Positions 35,610 through 45,159 are shown, counted from the first letter of the stretch. The stretch is 64,000 bases of DNA from Flavobacterium denitrificans DSM 15936 (GCF_000425445.1 NZ_KE384377.1:186001-250000), one strand, 5' to 3'. Translations and numbers: made by a program. Notes: generated by a model from the sequence alone, not told the origin.

Positions 35610-36587
35610 TTAAAGTTTTGGAAGTAAGACTTTGTCTATGACATGGATAATACCGTTTGAGCACTGAACATCTGTAGCAATAATAGTAGTGATTCGATTA
35701 TTTGCATCAGTAATTTTTGGTCCGCCGGTTAAATTAATTGTAAAATTCTGACCTGCAAAAGTGTTTACTACTTGTCCGTTCGTCAAAGCAGTTGATTGAA
35801 GGTTAGCTCCAGCCACGACATGATATTTTAAAGTCGTTTCTAATACATTTGCTGGTATCGCGCTTAGTCCTGAAAATCCTGTCTCACTAAGGAAACTTGA
35901 AAAAGCGGTATTTGTTGGTGCGAAAACTGTAAAAGGAGAATTTGCTGTCCCAGATAATATTCCAGCAAATCCTGAAGCAGAATTAAAGGTTAATGCAGCT
36001 ACAAGAGTAGTGAAGTTTTTATTAGCAACTGCGTGATTTACAATTGTAGGCAATCCAATAACGCCATCGACTACATGAATTATTCCGTTTGATGCTTCAA
36101 TGTCTGCGGCAGTTACAGTTGCTCCTCCATTTGATTTTCCGCCATTAATGTCTACACTACTGCCTTTTTCAATATACATGCTTATTGTATTCGATGTCGA
36201 GGCATTTCCTTTCGCTAAAGTTTTGACGTAACCAGTAGTAATTTCAGTTGATTTTACTCTGGCATTTAAGACATGATTAAGCAAAATTTCTTTTAGTGCA
36301 GTAACAGGAACTGCGTTAAGATTGGCATAGCCTTGTGCAGATAAAAATGCACTGAATGCAGTGTTTGTCGGGGCAAAAACGGTATAAGAACCAGAAGAGT
36401 TCAGTGTGCTAGTTAATTCTGCTTTTTCTAGTGCAGCAACTAAGGAGCTAAGATTAGGATTTGCTTTCGCAATAGATACAATTGTTTGGGGTGTCTGAGA
36501 TGATTCGTCATCGTCATTATTACATGATATGCTGACGAAAGAAATTAATGCTAGTAAAGCAATTAATTTAGTTTTGATTGTTTTCAT
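35610..36587 (-). CDS. Fasciclin (FAS1) domain lipoprotein
   Basis: Exported adhesion-type protein of 325 residues. The lipobox VSISC is followed by an acidic stretch NNDDDES typical of surface-exposed lipoproteins in this phylum. Two FAS1 domains follow, at about 40-185 and 187-325, each with the H1 motif TVFAPTNTAFSAFL or TVFAPTNTAFSSFL and the H2-type ending NGIIHVVDGVIGLP or NGIIHVIDKVLLPKL. It stands alone and is divergent from a MORN-repeat protein. Confidence 0.94.
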   Translation of the reverse strand: MKTIKTKLIALLALISFVSISCNNDDDESSQTPQTIVSIAKANPNLSSLVAALEKAELTSTLNSSGSYTVFAPTNTAFSAFLSAQGYANLNAVPVTALKEILLNHVLNARVKSTEITTGYVKTLAKGNASTSNTISMYIEKGSSVDINGGKSNGGATVTAADIEASNGIIHVVDGVIGLPTIVNHAVANKNFTTLVAALTFNSASGFAGILSGTANSPFTVFAPTNTAFSSFLSETGFSGLSAIPANVLETTLKYHVVAGANLQSTALTNGQVVNTFAGQNFTINLTGGPKITDANNRITTIIATDVQCSNGIIHVIDKVLLPKL

Positions 36588-36891
36588 AATACATTTTTTT
36601 TCGTTTGCATAGTAAAATTAATAATTTTGTTTAATCTTTTTAGTAAAAAATTAAACAAATATTAATTTTAGTATTTATTTAACATTGTTGTTTAATTTTT
36701 GAATTGGTGATTTTCAATTGTTTATCTTTTGTTTTTTAGTGTTTCTAATTTTTTTGAATAAAAAAGGCACTTGAAAAGGTTAAACAATATTTAACTTAAA
36801 TTCTGCTTTAAATATGCTGTAGTGAGGCCAAAATGCTTTTATTTTGCAAATACTAAAACTCAATTTTAGAAGTTATATAGAAAAGCGGATT
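36588..36891. other. AT-rich divergent spacer between the fasciclin and YwqK-like genes
   Basis: 304 bases, very AT-rich, with repeated TTAAACAAATATTAATTT-like and TTTAATATT-like stretches. A near -7 box, TTATTTTGC, occurs about 45 bases before the rightward ATG but lacks one T of the consensus. No ORF, RNA or strong inverted repeat was recognised. Confidence 0.4.
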
Positions 36892-37596
36892 ATGAAAAAA
36901 TTTTGGATTTTATTTTTAATATGTGGAGTATCTTTTTCTCAGGAATTTAATAAAGTAGATTCAAATGGTAAAAAAGATGGGGTTTGGAAAGGAACTTATG
37001 AAACTTCAAAACGCCCACGTTATGAAGGAACTTTTAGTCACGGAAAAGAAACGGGAGTTTTTAAGTTTTTTGATGACACAAAAAAAGGCGACGTTATAGC
37101 AACACGTGATTTTACAGCAAATGATGGAAGTTCGTATACTATTTTTTATGACCAAAATAAAAATAAAGTGAGCGAAGGAAAGGAAATTGGAAAAGCGAGG
37201 GAAGGAGAATGGAGATACTATCATAAGGCTTCAAAGATTGTTATGACGCTGGAAAATTACAAAAATGGAAAGTTAGAGGGCAAAAGATCTGTTTTTTATC
37301 CAGATGCTAAAATTGCAGAGGAAATGACTTATAAAAATGGATCAAAAGAAGGGATTTATAAAAAATACGGTCAAAATGCAATTCTTTTAGAACAGTCAAC
37401 TTATAAAGACAATGTTTATAATGGTGATGCAATTTTTTACGATTCAGAAGGTATTATGGCTTCTAAGGGGAAATTTTTGAATGGTAAAAAAGTTGGAATG
37501 TGGCAGTTTTATGCAAAAGGCAAATTAACCAAAGAAGTTAATATGAGTGACCCGAAAAGCAATTATCAGGCTGATTCAAAACCTAAAATGGAATAA
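36892..37596 (+). CDS. Secreted MORN-repeat protein (YwqK family)
   Basis: Exported protein of 234 residues. The ATG chosen yields the signal peptide MKKFWILFLICGVSFSQ; a TTG 48 bases earlier is in frame but would mask it. The body consists of MORN/YwqK-type repeats, such as NGKKDGVWKGTYE, EGTFSHGKETGVFKFF, NGKLEGKRSVFY, KNGSKEGIYKKYG and NGKKVGMWQFYAKGKL. Such proteins are often called YwqK-family antitoxins in databases, but no toxin gene is adjacent and the signal peptide argues for an envelope role. A terminator follows. Confidence 0.85.
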   Translation: MKKFWILFLICGVSFSQEFNKVDSNGKKDGVWKGTYETSKRPRYEGTFSHGKETGVFKFFDDTKKGDVIATRDFTANDGSSYTIFYDQNKNKVSEGKEIGKAREGEWRYYHKASKIVMTLENYKNGKLEGKRSVFYPDAKIAEEMTYKNGSKEGIYKKYGQNAILLEQSTYKDNVYNGDAIFYDSEGIMASKGKFLNGKKVGMWQFYAKGKLTKEVNMSDPKSNYQADSKPKME

Positions 37597-37600
37597 ATAC

Positions 37601-37631
37601 AAAAAATAGCCTGAACTGCAGGCTATTTTTT
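37601..37631 (+). terminator. Terminator after the YwqK-like gene
   Basis: AAAAAATAGCCTG and CAGGCTATTTTTT form a perfect 13-base stem with a 5-base loop and end in a T-run. It abuts the family A inverted repeat. Confidence 0.8.
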
Positions 37632-37721
37632 TTGCCACGAATTCCATGAATTTTCACGAATTATTTTTTGACTTAACTAATAGTAGAAAAATTAGTGAAA
37701 ATTCGTGGAATTCGTGGCAAA
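37631..37721. repeat. Inverted repeat with GCCACGAATT arms (family A)
   Basis: The 27-base arms at 37631-37657 and 37695-37721 differ at one position and begin TTTGCCACGAATTCC. The sequence is shared with the element at 1134-1247 and the half copy at 49264-49290. It lies between two rightward genes. Confidence 0.78.
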
Positions 37722-37756
37722 CTATTTTTTAAATTTGATTTACTAAAATTTTGTAA

Positions 37757-38314
37757 ATGGATTTAAACGAATTGATTGGCCGATTTTTTTTACTGTTTTT
37801 TTCAATTTTGGTTTTGTATTTTTTCTCTAACAGAAAAGATAATGAAACTATAAATCCGTTAATGGTTATTGTGGGTTTATGTACTTTTTCGCTTTGTTAT
37901 TTGTTTACCAAAATTGAAATCGGAGTCGGAATTGGATTTGGTCTTTTTGCTATATTTTCCATTTTGCGCTTTCGAACACAATCGTTTACTGTCAATGCAA
38001 TTATTTTTCTCTTTGCAACGATCACTTTGTCTATTCTGGACATTATGTACCCTTTTGAAAAGATCGAGATATTGCTTTTTTTCCAAATCATTATTATCGG
38101 GTTTTATATTGTGGCATCAATTATTGTTAATAGAAAAGCATCGAAATTTTTGAATACAGTTGATTTGAAAATTCCACTGGAAAATGGTTTTTCCTTAGAG
38201 AATGGAAATATTAGAAAAGCGATTTCTGAAAAAATAAATATTTCAGATTTTGAATTCAAAATTGTGCTTGTAAACACAGTCACAAACGAAATTGATTTGC
38301 AGGTTTTTTATTGA
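37757..38314 (+). CDS. DUF4956 domain membrane protein
   Basis: Inner-membrane protein of 185 residues with about four transmembrane segments in the first 125 residues, including the DUF4956 hallmark GVGIGFGLFAIFSILRFRTQ. It ends in a cytoplasmic domain (LKIPLENGFSLENGNIRKAISEKINISDFEFKIVLVNTV). DUF4956 proteins are often found beside polyphosphate- or VTC-type polymerase genes, none of which is adjacent here. Its stop abuts the stop of the convergent gene with no spacer. Confidence 0.87.
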   Translation: MDLNELIGRFFLLFFSILVLYFFSNRKDNETINPLMVIVGLCTFSLCYLFTKIEIGVGIGFGLFAIFSILRFRTQSFTVNAIIFLFATITLSILDIMYPFEKIEILLFFQIIIIGFYIVASIIVNRKASKFLNTVDLKIPLENGFSLENGNIRKAISEKINISDFEFKIVLVNTVTNEIDLQVFY

Positions 38315-40192
38315 TTAATCATTATAAGGACGCACTTGTTTGATGTATAGATCTCGATTTTCGCCTACAATTTTAAATTCGATATCTATCGGATGAAATC
38401 TGTTTTTTCGCCAATAACGATACATTTTTTCTTCAATTTTTTTGCTAGCAAGAAAAAGCGTACTCATTTCTTTTCGGCTTAAAAGGGGTTCATTATTATT
38501 TAAATTAGAATTGGAAGTGTAATCAACATCAAAATCAGTGTCGTTTTTGCCATCGTTTAAATGATAGGCAACAAATTGTTCGCAGACTTCATTTTTTTCC
38601 GGCTTTACTACTGAGTTTTCTCCCTTTTGAACATTTACAGTTATTCCGGGAAAGTCTTTTCTGAAAATATTTGTGGTGATTACAACCCCATTTGCAAGTT
38701 CGTCTGGAAAAGAACGATGCACCAATACACCCATAGCAATATTGTGTTGATCAATACCGAACAGTTCTCTTTCAGTATAAGATGCTTCATTCCAGACGCT
38801 TGCCCAGACTTGTTTAATTGCTTTTTCAAAAGTTTTGATGCTATCGCCTAAAATTCCTGTTTTAGAATCATATAATCCAGCGCCATTAAAATCGTCTAAA
38901 TCTTCGGCATTTGTTGATGATCTGAATCGGAAATTTTTGAAAGCTGCATTTTTGAAAGTCTGATTTAATTTTGCAATTAACTCAGGGTCAATAGGCTCTT
39001 TTTTAATCGCTTCTCTGATTTTTTTCAATTGCTGATGAATCCAAACCATAGAATCTTTTTGAGAATTGGCTAAAAGTTCCTCTATTAAAGGAGAAATAGA
39101 TTTTTTTTGAATGTGTTTTGTGTAAAAGTAAAATGGTATCGCATGGGCATCTTCAGGTGTTTTGAAAGGAATTTGTTTTGAAATCGCTATTAAATATGCC
39201 ATATTCTGCGCTTTAGAACCAATGTAATTCACTCCGTTTTTCGGAATCGTATTTAGGCTGACTAAATCTGTAATGCTATTGTCGATTATTAATTTTTTCT
39301 TTTTTGAATTGGATTTCAGAACAATTTTTTTGTCCGTTTCTTTGATGTAAAAAGTGTCGATACCAATTTTTATTTCTACCTTTTTAAATAATAATCGTTT
39401 GATCGTATTGTCTTTAAAAGCATCGGTATAGGCCATAATTGGAATTTTCCTGTTTTTTCCTAACAGAACCAAATGGCTCAATGGAGTTTGGAGTTCATTG
39501 ACAATAATACCTCTTACATTTGGCAAAATATCGGGAGTGCCGTCTAAAACTATAATTTCGTCTGCTTTAGGTTTTATGTTTTCCAAATCTTTTAATTTGT
39601 ATTGTTTCAGAATTCCGATTGTGCTTCCTGAAACCACTTCTTGGTATTTTATTTCGTTAAAAATATAATCTGATTTTACGCATGGAATTCTAAATTTTTG
39701 CTGTTGATGCCATTCCATTTTTTCAGGATTATTCAAATAAAAGTTCAAGCGAGTCCCTATAAATGTTGATTGTACAATCAAATTGTAGAATCGTTCAATC
39801 AACAGAATTGGCATATGATCAGAAGCTGCAAGTTCGAAAACCCATTTGTCAGTTCCTTTTACATGGTTTAAATTTCCGAGAAGATAATCTCGGTTTTTTT
39901 CGGTGTCGCTGTAATTGTCGTCATTAAATACTTCTACACCTTTATCATATCCTAAATAATCGGTAACAAAATCATAATGGTGTTGAATTAAAGTGCTGTT
40001 GAAATAATACATTTTCTTTTGTCTCAAATCATAAACAATTTTTACCGATTCGATATTTGAAAATTTATCTGACAATGGTTTGCCTTTAAATGCTTTGTAT
40101 GCTTCATAATCAGGCAATGACGCACTGAATCTCTGAGCGGAAATAGATGAAGTCAGAAGAAATAAAATAATGCTGTAAAGAAATTTATTCAT
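38315..40192 (-). CDS. Secreted PEP/pyruvate-binding (PPDK/water-dikinase-like) protein
   Basis: Protein of 625 residues with a signal peptide (MNKFLYSIILFLLTSSISAQ). Residues 210-260 form a swivelling phosphohistidine-like domain with GIIVNELQTPLSHLVLLGKN, where His240 sits as in the TSHxAI motif of PPDK and PEP synthase. Residues 320-625 are the ATP-grasp/PEP-binding domain, with RSSTNAEDLDDFNGAGLYDS at 424 and GVVITTNIF, ending DLYIKQVRPYND. The order, His-domain before nucleotide-binding domain, is that of glucan water dikinase and the reverse of PEP synthase. An exported version is puzzling, since ATP is scarce outside the cytoplasm. The role is unknown. Confidence 0.85.
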   Translation of the reverse strand: MNKFLYSIILFLLTSSISAQRFSASLPDYEAYKAFKGKPLSDKFSNIESVKIVYDLRQKKMYYFNSTLIQHHYDFVTDYLGYDKGVEVFNDDNYSDTEKNRDYLLGNLNHVKGTDKWVFELAASDHMPILLIERFYNLIVQSTFIGTRLNFYLNNPEKMEWHQQQKFRIPCVKSDYIFNEIKYQEVVSGSTIGILKQYKLKDLENIKPKADEIIVLDGTPDILPNVRGIIVNELQTPLSHLVLLGKNRKIPIMAYTDAFKDNTIKRLLFKKVEIKIGIDTFYIKETDKKIVLKSNSKKKKLIIDNSITDLVSLNTIPKNGVNYIGSKAQNMAYLIAISKQIPFKTPEDAHAIPFYFYTKHIQKKSISPLIEELLANSQKDSMVWIHQQLKKIREAIKKEPIDPELIAKLNQTFKNAAFKNFRFRSSTNAEDLDDFNGAGLYDSKTGILGDSIKTFEKAIKQVWASVWNEASYTERELFGIDQHNIAMGVLVHRSFPDELANGVVITTNIFRKDFPGITVNVQKGENSVVKPEKNEVCEQFVAYHLNDGKNDTDFDVDYTSNSNLNNNEPLLSRKEMSTLFLASKKIEEKMYRYWRKNRFHPIDIEFKIVGENRDLYIKQVRPYND

Positions 40193-40301
40193 GACACAAC
40201 GAATTGAGTATTAAAAGTAATTAAAAAAAGTAATAAGTTTTATCTACTGCGAGATTACTTAAAGTAATTAAAACCGTAGTGAAATTTTCTATTATTTGAT
40301 G

Positions 40302-40309
40302 TACCTTTG
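40302..40309 (+). promoter_or_regulatory. mnmA -7 box (TACCTTTG)
   Basis: A perfect TAnnTTTG box lies 27 bases before the mnmA ATG. No TTG lies at the standard distance upstream, so only the -7 element is called. Confidence 0.5.
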
Positions 40310-40336
40310 CATCCTTAAAAAATTAAACATTTCAAG

Positions 40337-41524
40337 ATGAAACGTGTAGTTGTTGGACTTTCTGGTGGAGTAGATTCTAGTGTTGCTGCTTATTTATTGC
40401 AACAACAAGGATACGAAGTTATTGGCCTTTTTATGAAAAACTGGCATGACGATTCGGTTACTATTTCTAACGAATGCCCTTGGTTAGAAGACAGTAATGA
40501 TGCTTTATTGGTAGCTGAAAAACTTGGAATACCGTTTCAAACTGTTGATTTGAGCGAAGAATACAAAGAAAAAATCGTTGATTATATGTTCAACGAATAC
40601 GAAAAAGGAAGAACTCCAAACCCTGACGTGCTATGTAACCGTGAAATCAAATTTGATGTTTTCATGAAAATTGCATTAAGTCTCGGTGCCGATTATGTTG
40701 CAACTGGTCATTATTGCCAAAAAAATGAAATTGAAGTTGATGGAAAGCCTGTTTATCAATTGATTGCAGGTAATGATATTAATAAAGATCAGTCGTATTT
40801 TTTATGTCAGTTGTCACAAGAACAATTGTCAAAAGCATTGTTCCCGATTGGGGCTTTAACCAAGCCAGAAGTTCGTGAAATCGCGGCTGAAATGGAATTG
40901 GTAACAGCAGAAAAGAAAGATTCTCAAGGTTTGTGTTTTATTGGAAAAGTTCGTTTGCCTGAATTTTTGCAACAAAAATTGCAACCAAAAGAGGGCAAAA
41001 TTGTTCAAATTGATAAAAATGATCCAATTTATGAAGTTGAAGATACTTCAGGATTGTCTTTAGAAGAGCAATTGAAATCAGAATCTAGAAAATTAAATTA
41101 CCTTCCAACAATGGGCAAAGTAGTTGGAAAACATCAAGGAGCACATTATTTTACAGTTGGTCAAAGAAAAGGTTTAAACGTAGGAGGAACTACAGATCCT
41201 TTATTTGTAATTGCTACCGATGTGGAAACAAACACTATTTATACTGGTTTGTCAAGCAATCACCCAGGATTGTTTAAAAAAGCACTTTTTGTTGGGAATT
41301 CAGAAGTTCATTGGGTTCGCACAGATATGGCTTTAAAACCTGGTGAATCAAAAGAAGTAATGGCGAGAATTCGTTATCGTCAGCCTTTGCAGAAAGCTAT
41401 TTTGTATCAATTTGAAGATGGAATGTATGTGCATTTTGATGAACCGCAATCAGCAATTACTGAAGGTCAATTTGTTGCATGGTATTTAGAAAATGAATTA
41501 GTTGGTTCGGGAGTAATTTCTTAG
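40337..41524 (+). CDS. mnmA: tRNA 2-thiouridine(34) synthase MnmA
   Basis: Thiolates U34 of Lys, Glu and Gln tRNAs. The PP-loop [17 protein letters not shown] is at the N-terminus. The two catalytic cysteines are in [12 protein letters not shown] and [25 protein letters not shown] marks the central beta-barrel. At 395 residues it is somewhat longer than the E. coli enzyme because of an insertion near [18 protein letters not shown], as seen in Bacteroidota. Confidence 0.97.
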   Translation: MKRVVVGLSGGVDSSVAAYLLQQQGYEVIGLFMKNWHDDSVTISNECPWLEDSNDALLVAEKLGIPFQTVDLSEEYKEKIVDYMFNEYEKGRTPNPDVLCNREIKFDVFMKIALSLGADYVATGHYCQKNEIEVDGKPVYQLIAGNDINKDQSYFLCQLSQEQLSKALFPIGALTKPEVREIAAEMELVTAEKKDSQGLCFIGKVRLPEFLQQKLQPKEGKIVQIDKNDPIYEVEDTSGLSLEEQLKSESRKLNYLPTMGKVVGKHQGAHYFTVGQRKGLNVGGTTDPLFVIATDVETNTIYTGLSSNHPGLFKKALFVGNSEVHWVRTDMALKPGESKEVMARIRYRQPLQKAILYQFEDGMYVHFDEPQSAITEGQFVAWYLENELVGSGVIS

Positions 41525-41570
41525 CTTTATACTTTTTTATAAGGGATTTCTCTTTTTAAAAAAGTAAACT

Positions 41571-43172
41571 ATGAAATACTATTTCTATCTTTTTTTATTG
41601 CTTTTCTCTTCTACGATGTTTTCGCAGGAAGATGCATGGGTTTATTTTAAGGATAAACCAAGTTTACAATCTTTTTTGGACAAACCTTTGGATATGTTAA
41701 CACAGCGTTCTTTAACCCGAAGAACGGTGCAAAATATTCCATTGAATCAAACTGATGTTCCAGTTGAGAAGAATTACATTAGTCAAATAAAATCAAGCAC
41801 AGGAATTACGGTTTTAGCCAAATCAAAATGGCTAAACGCACTTCATATTAAAGGGACTCAAGCCAATGTTTCGGCGCTAAAATCATTATCATTTGTTGAT
41901 AAAGTTGTTTTTACAAATAAAACTTTGAATACAGCAAAAAAGGTGAATGAAAGCACTGTAATCCAGACAAATAAGAAGCTTGAAACGACGATTGATTATG
42001 CATATGGAAATAGTGCAAATCAAATTCAGATGTTGAATGGTCAGGCATTGCACAAGCAGAATTATGCAGGCTCAGGAAAAGTTATTGCGGTTTTAGATTC
42101 AGGTTTTCCGGGTGTAGATACAGCGCAACCTTTTCAAAACCTGCAAACAAACAATAGAATTTTAGGCGGATATGATTTTGTAAATAGAAATTCTAATTTT
42201 TATACTGGTGATAATCATGGAACTATGGTTCTTTCAACTATGGGTGGTTATACGGAAAATGTTTTGATAGGTACAGCTCCTGATGCCTCATATTATTTAT
42301 TTATCACAGAAAATAACGCTTCTGAAAATCCAATTGAAGAATCACTTTGGGTAGAAGCAGCAGAAAAAGCTGACAGTCTTGGCGTTGATATTATTACAAC
42401 GTCACTAGTCTATTTTGCATTTGATAAAGCAGGTGAAAGTCATACTTACAGTGACATGAACGGCAATACTACATTTATTTCAAAGGGAGCAGAAATAGCT
42501 TTCAGCAAAGGAATGATTGTATTGGCAGCAGCAGGAAATGAAGGAAGAACGCCTGAACCTCATATTGGCGCTCCCGCTGATGCCGTTTCGGTGTTAGCTG
42601 TTGGTTCTGTGACTTCGACAAAAGTAAAATCTGATTTTAGTTCTATTGGACCAAGTTTTGACAATCGGGTCAAACCAGATATTATGGCTCAAGGATCGTC
42701 AGCAGTAGTTGCTCTTCCTTCGGGAAATCTTGGTTTGGCAAGCGGAAGTTCATTTTCATGTCCAATCGTTGCGGGATTAGTAGCGTGTCTCTGGCAGGCT
42801 TTTCCATCAAAAACAAATAAAGAAATCAAACAAATGATTTTAGAATCATCTGATCGTTATACAACTCCTGATTTTAACTACGGTTATGGAATTCCAAATT
42901 TTGGAGCTAATTTAGGTGTTAATGATTTCTTGGTATCTTCATCTTTCTCGGTATTTCCAAATCCAGCAAAAACAACAATATCTTTCTCGTTTTCGGAAGG
43001 AAATTACGATGCTTCTGTTACAATTTATTCTGTTTTGGGGCAAAAATTAATCGAAAAACAAATTACAAATCAAAATCCATTTCTTTCTTTAGAAGCTTTA
43101 AACAGCGGTCTTTATTTTTATACTTTTGACGCTAATGGCTTGCATAAAACAGGAAAGATAATTAAACAATAA
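41571..43172 (+). CDS. Secreted subtilisin-like serine protease with T9SS sorting domain
   Basis: S8-family peptidase of 533 residues. A signal peptide (to about FSQ19) precedes an I9-like propeptide region to about residue 120. The catalytic triad is Asp176 (VLDSGFPG), His216 (DNHGTMV) and Ser394 (GSSFSCP), with the oxyanion Asn323 in AAAGNEG. The last 80 residues (FSVFPNPAKTTISF to GLYFYTF and KTGKIIKQ) form a type A C-terminal domain for type IX secretion, so the enzyme is exported across the outer membrane or fixed on the surface. It follows mnmA by 46 bases. Confidence 0.95.
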   Translation: MKYYFYLFLLLFSSTMFSQEDAWVYFKDKPSLQSFLDKPLDMLTQRSLTRRTVQNIPLNQTDVPVEKNYISQIKSSTGITVLAKSKWLNALHIKGTQANVSALKSLSFVDKVVFTNKTLNTAKKVNESTVIQTNKKLETTIDYAYGNSANQIQMLNGQALHKQNYAGSGKVIAVLDSGFPGVDTAQPFQNLQTNNRILGGYDFVNRNSNFYTGDNHGTMVLSTMGGYTENVLIGTAPDASYYLFITENNASENPIEESLWVEAAEKADSLGVDIITTSLVYFAFDKAGESHTYSDMNGNTTFISKGAEIAFSKGMIVLAAAGNEGRTPEPHIGAPADAVSVLAVGSVTSTKVKSDFSSIGPSFDNRVKPDIMAQGSSAVVALPSGNLGLASGSSFSCPIVAGLVACLWQAFPSKTNKEIKQMILESSDRYTTPDFNYGYGIPNFGANLGVNDFLVSSSFSVFPNPAKTTISFSFSEGNYDASVTIYSVLGQKLIEKQITNQNPFLSLEALNSGLYFYTFDANGLHKTGKIIKQ

Positions 43173-43184
43173 CAGCATATTTGC

Positions 43185-44129
43185 ATGAATAAAATTACAC
43201 AGCTTTTCAATATAAAATATCCAATAATTCAAGGAGGAATGATTTGGAATAGCGGTTATAAATTAGCTTCTGCCGTAAGTAACTCTGGAGGTTTAGGGTT
43301 AATTGGTGCTGGATCAATGTATCCTGAAGTTTTGAGAGAACATATTCAAAAATGCAAAAATGCTACTGATAAACCATTTGGAGTCAATATCCCGATGTTA
43401 TATCCTAACATTGAAGAAATCATGAATATTGTTGTGGAAGAAGGTGTAAAAATCGTTTTTACTTCGGCTGGAAATCCTAAAACTTGGACTTCATTTTTGA
43501 AAGAAAAAGGAATTACGGTTGTACATGTAGTGAGCAGCAGTGTTTTTGCTCTAAAAGCACAAGATGCTGGGGTAGATGCTGTCGTAGCTGAGGGTTTTGA
43601 AGCGGGAGGACATAACGGACGCGAAGAAACGACTACACTAACATTGATTCCGATGGTGAAAGAAAAAATACAAATCCCACTTATTGCTGCCGGTGGAATT
43701 GCAACAGGTCGAGGAATGCTGGCAGCAATGATTCTTGGCGCCGATGGTGTTCAAGTTGGAAGCCGTTTTGCTGCCTCGATAGAATCTTCAGCTCACAATA
43801 ATTTTAAGGAAACGATAATTAATACAAAAGAGGGAGGCACTCATTTGACCTTAAAGGAATTAGCTCCTGTTCGATTGGTTAAAAATAAATTTTATTATGA
43901 TGTTCAGACCTTATATGAAAAATGTCCTTCTCAAGAAGAATTAGTGCATCTTTTAGGAAGAGCTAGAGCCAAAAAAGGAATGTTTGAAGGCGATCTTGAT
44001 GAAGGTGAACTAGAAATTGGGCAAATTGCAGGATTGATACATGATGTTTTGCCTGTTGAGCAAATTATTCAACAAATGATGACTGAATTTGATGTTGCAT
44101 GCAAAGAAAAGTCTAAATTTGAATTTTAA
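43185..44129 (+). CDS. Nitronate monooxygenase / FabK-like FMN oxidoreductase
   Basis: TIM-barrel flavoprotein of 314 residues. Family marks are PIIQGGMIWNSGYKLASAVSNSGGLGLIGAG at the N-terminus, AEGFEAGGHNG with the active-site His near 144, and PLIAAGGIATGRGMLAAMILGADGVQVGSRFAA, which binds the FMN phosphate. It may detoxify nitronates such as propionate 3-nitronate, or serve as a FabK-type enoyl-ACP reductase; the two are hard to separate by sequence. It starts 12 bases after the protease gene. Confidence 0.93.
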   Translation: MNKITQLFNIKYPIIQGGMIWNSGYKLASAVSNSGGLGLIGAGSMYPEVLREHIQKCKNATDKPFGVNIPMLYPNIEEIMNIVVEEGVKIVFTSAGNPKTWTSFLKEKGITVVHVVSSSVFALKAQDAGVDAVVAEGFEAGGHNGREETTTLTLIPMVKEKIQIPLIAAGGIATGRGMLAAMILGADGVQVGSRFAASIESSAHNNFKETIINTKEGGTHLTLKELAPVRLVKNKFYYDVQTLYEKCPSQEELVHLLGRARAKKGMFEGDLDEGELEIGQIAGLIHDVLPVEQIIQQMMTEFDVACKEKSKFEF

Positions 44130-44149
44130 TTACCTGTAAGAAATATTTC

Positions 44150-44560
44150 ATGAATTTTATTAGCATCATTATATTGCTATTGTTTTTTGGTTTTGGACTG
44201 CAAGATGTTCAAAGTCAGTCCTATAATTTTAAAACTTCTGGTTTTAGTGTTTTAGAGAAAAATCAAAAAGGAAAGTGGGGCGAATGGTCTAATCTGGATT
44301 TGGTGAATTTGAGCGTTGTTTTGGATACCAACAAGCACCGAATTGTAGTTTATTCTCAGGAAATTCAGCTTTTTAATATTTTCGATTATATCGAAAGAGA
44401 AGAAAATGACACTGATATTGTCTATTCTTTCATGTGTAAAGACAATGATGGAAAAGAATGTAAATTATCGATTATAACGCGTAAAAAACAGGATTATCGA
44501 AAACAGCTCTACATCAATTACGACGATCATATTATTGTTTATAATATTTTTAGTGTTTAA
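44150..44560 (+). CDS. Hypothetical secreted protein
   Basis: Exported protein of 136 residues. The N-terminus MNFISIIILLLFFGFGLQDVQSQ is a signal peptide. The mature part is strand-rich (SVVLDTNKHRIVVYSQEIQLFNIFDYIE, YINYDDHIIVYNIFSV). No family or active site is recognised. It begins 20 bases downstream of the nitronate-monooxygenase gene and probably shares its transcript. Confidence 0.75.
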   Translation: MNFISIIILLLFFGFGLQDVQSQSYNFKTSGFSVLEKNQKGKWGEWSNLDLVNLSVVLDTNKHRIVVYSQEIQLFNIFDYIEREENDTDIVYSFMCKDNDGKECKLSIITRKKQDYRKQLYINYDDHIIVYNIFSV

Positions 44561-44561
44561 G

Positions 44562-44721
44562 GAAGTTGCTAAGGGCTGAGATGTTAAGACACTAAGTTTT
44601 GTAAAACGCTTAAAATAACAATCCCGACAGGTTTTTAAAATCTGTCGGGATTGTTATTTTAAAAACCTTAGAATCTTAGCGCTTTAGAATCTTAGCGCCT
44701 TAGCATCTTAGAAGCTTAGGA
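44562..44721. repeat. CTTAGAATCTTAGC repeat cluster with a 19-bp hairpin (family C)
   Basis: Between convergent genes there is a perfect hairpin with AATAACAATCCCGACAG at its core (arms 44612-44630 and 44642-44660). Several CTTAGAATCTTAGCGC units follow in tandem to 44720, with decayed inverted copies (GCTAAGGGCTGAGATGTTAA) on the left. The same units recur near 28966, 29137 and 46895. Confidence 0.72.
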
Positions 44722-45159
44722 TTAAGATTCAATATCCTTAATAAATTCATCATATTCCAGATAAAACATTTCCAGCGCATGCATGTTTTCATTGAAAAAA
44801 TCAAAAATGGCATCCCAATTATTACGGTTGCTAAAACCAATTCCTTGTTTTTCAACCCAAATTCGGCTTATGTTTTTGCCACTTTCCAGCGTATAGTTTT
44901 TTTCGAAAACCAAATCCTTAATAAATTCCTCTTCCAGAATATTTTTTAAAGCCTCTATTTTTTCGAAATAAGCATTTCGTTTTTCATCGCTTCGGTGTTC
45001 AATGTCAATTAAAACCTGTGCTTTTTTATTGTCAACATAAAACTTAAAAGAGAAGTCTTTGATTTTTGTATCATAAAGAACCCATTTTCTTGGATATTTT
45101 TCTGCAAAAGCTACCCAGAATTCTCTTTTCATTCGTTGTGATTCTTCTTTACTGTACAT
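44722..45159 (-). CDS. DUF4268 domain protein
   Basis: Cytoplasmic protein of 145 residues. The start MYSKEESQRMKREFWVAFAEKYPRKWVLYDTKIKDFSFKFYVDN, the central helix IEALKNILEEEF and the late RIWVEKQGIGFSNRNNWDAIFDFFNENM fit DUF4268. Some members are fused to restriction-enzyme-like domains, but this one is stand-alone, and no function can be given. A promoter reads leftward from the start of the neighbouring NUDIX gene. Confidence 0.88.
   Translation of the reverse strand: MYSKEESQRMKREFWVAFAEKYPRKWVLYDTKIKDFSFKFYVDNKKAQVLIDIEHRSDEKRNAYFEKIEALKNILEEEFIKDLVFEKNYTLESGKNISRIWVEKQGIGFSNRNNWDAIFDFFNENMHALEMFYLEYDEFIKDIES

Noticed and set aside
36844..36891. Upstream TTG start for the YwqK-like protein
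   Set aside because: It would add 16 residues ahead of a clear signal peptide; the ATG at 36892 starts exactly at MKKFWILF.
36892..37596. YwqK-like protein as the antitoxin of a toxin-antitoxin pair
   Set aside because: It has a signal peptide and no neighbouring toxin gene; only the repeat type agrees with that label.
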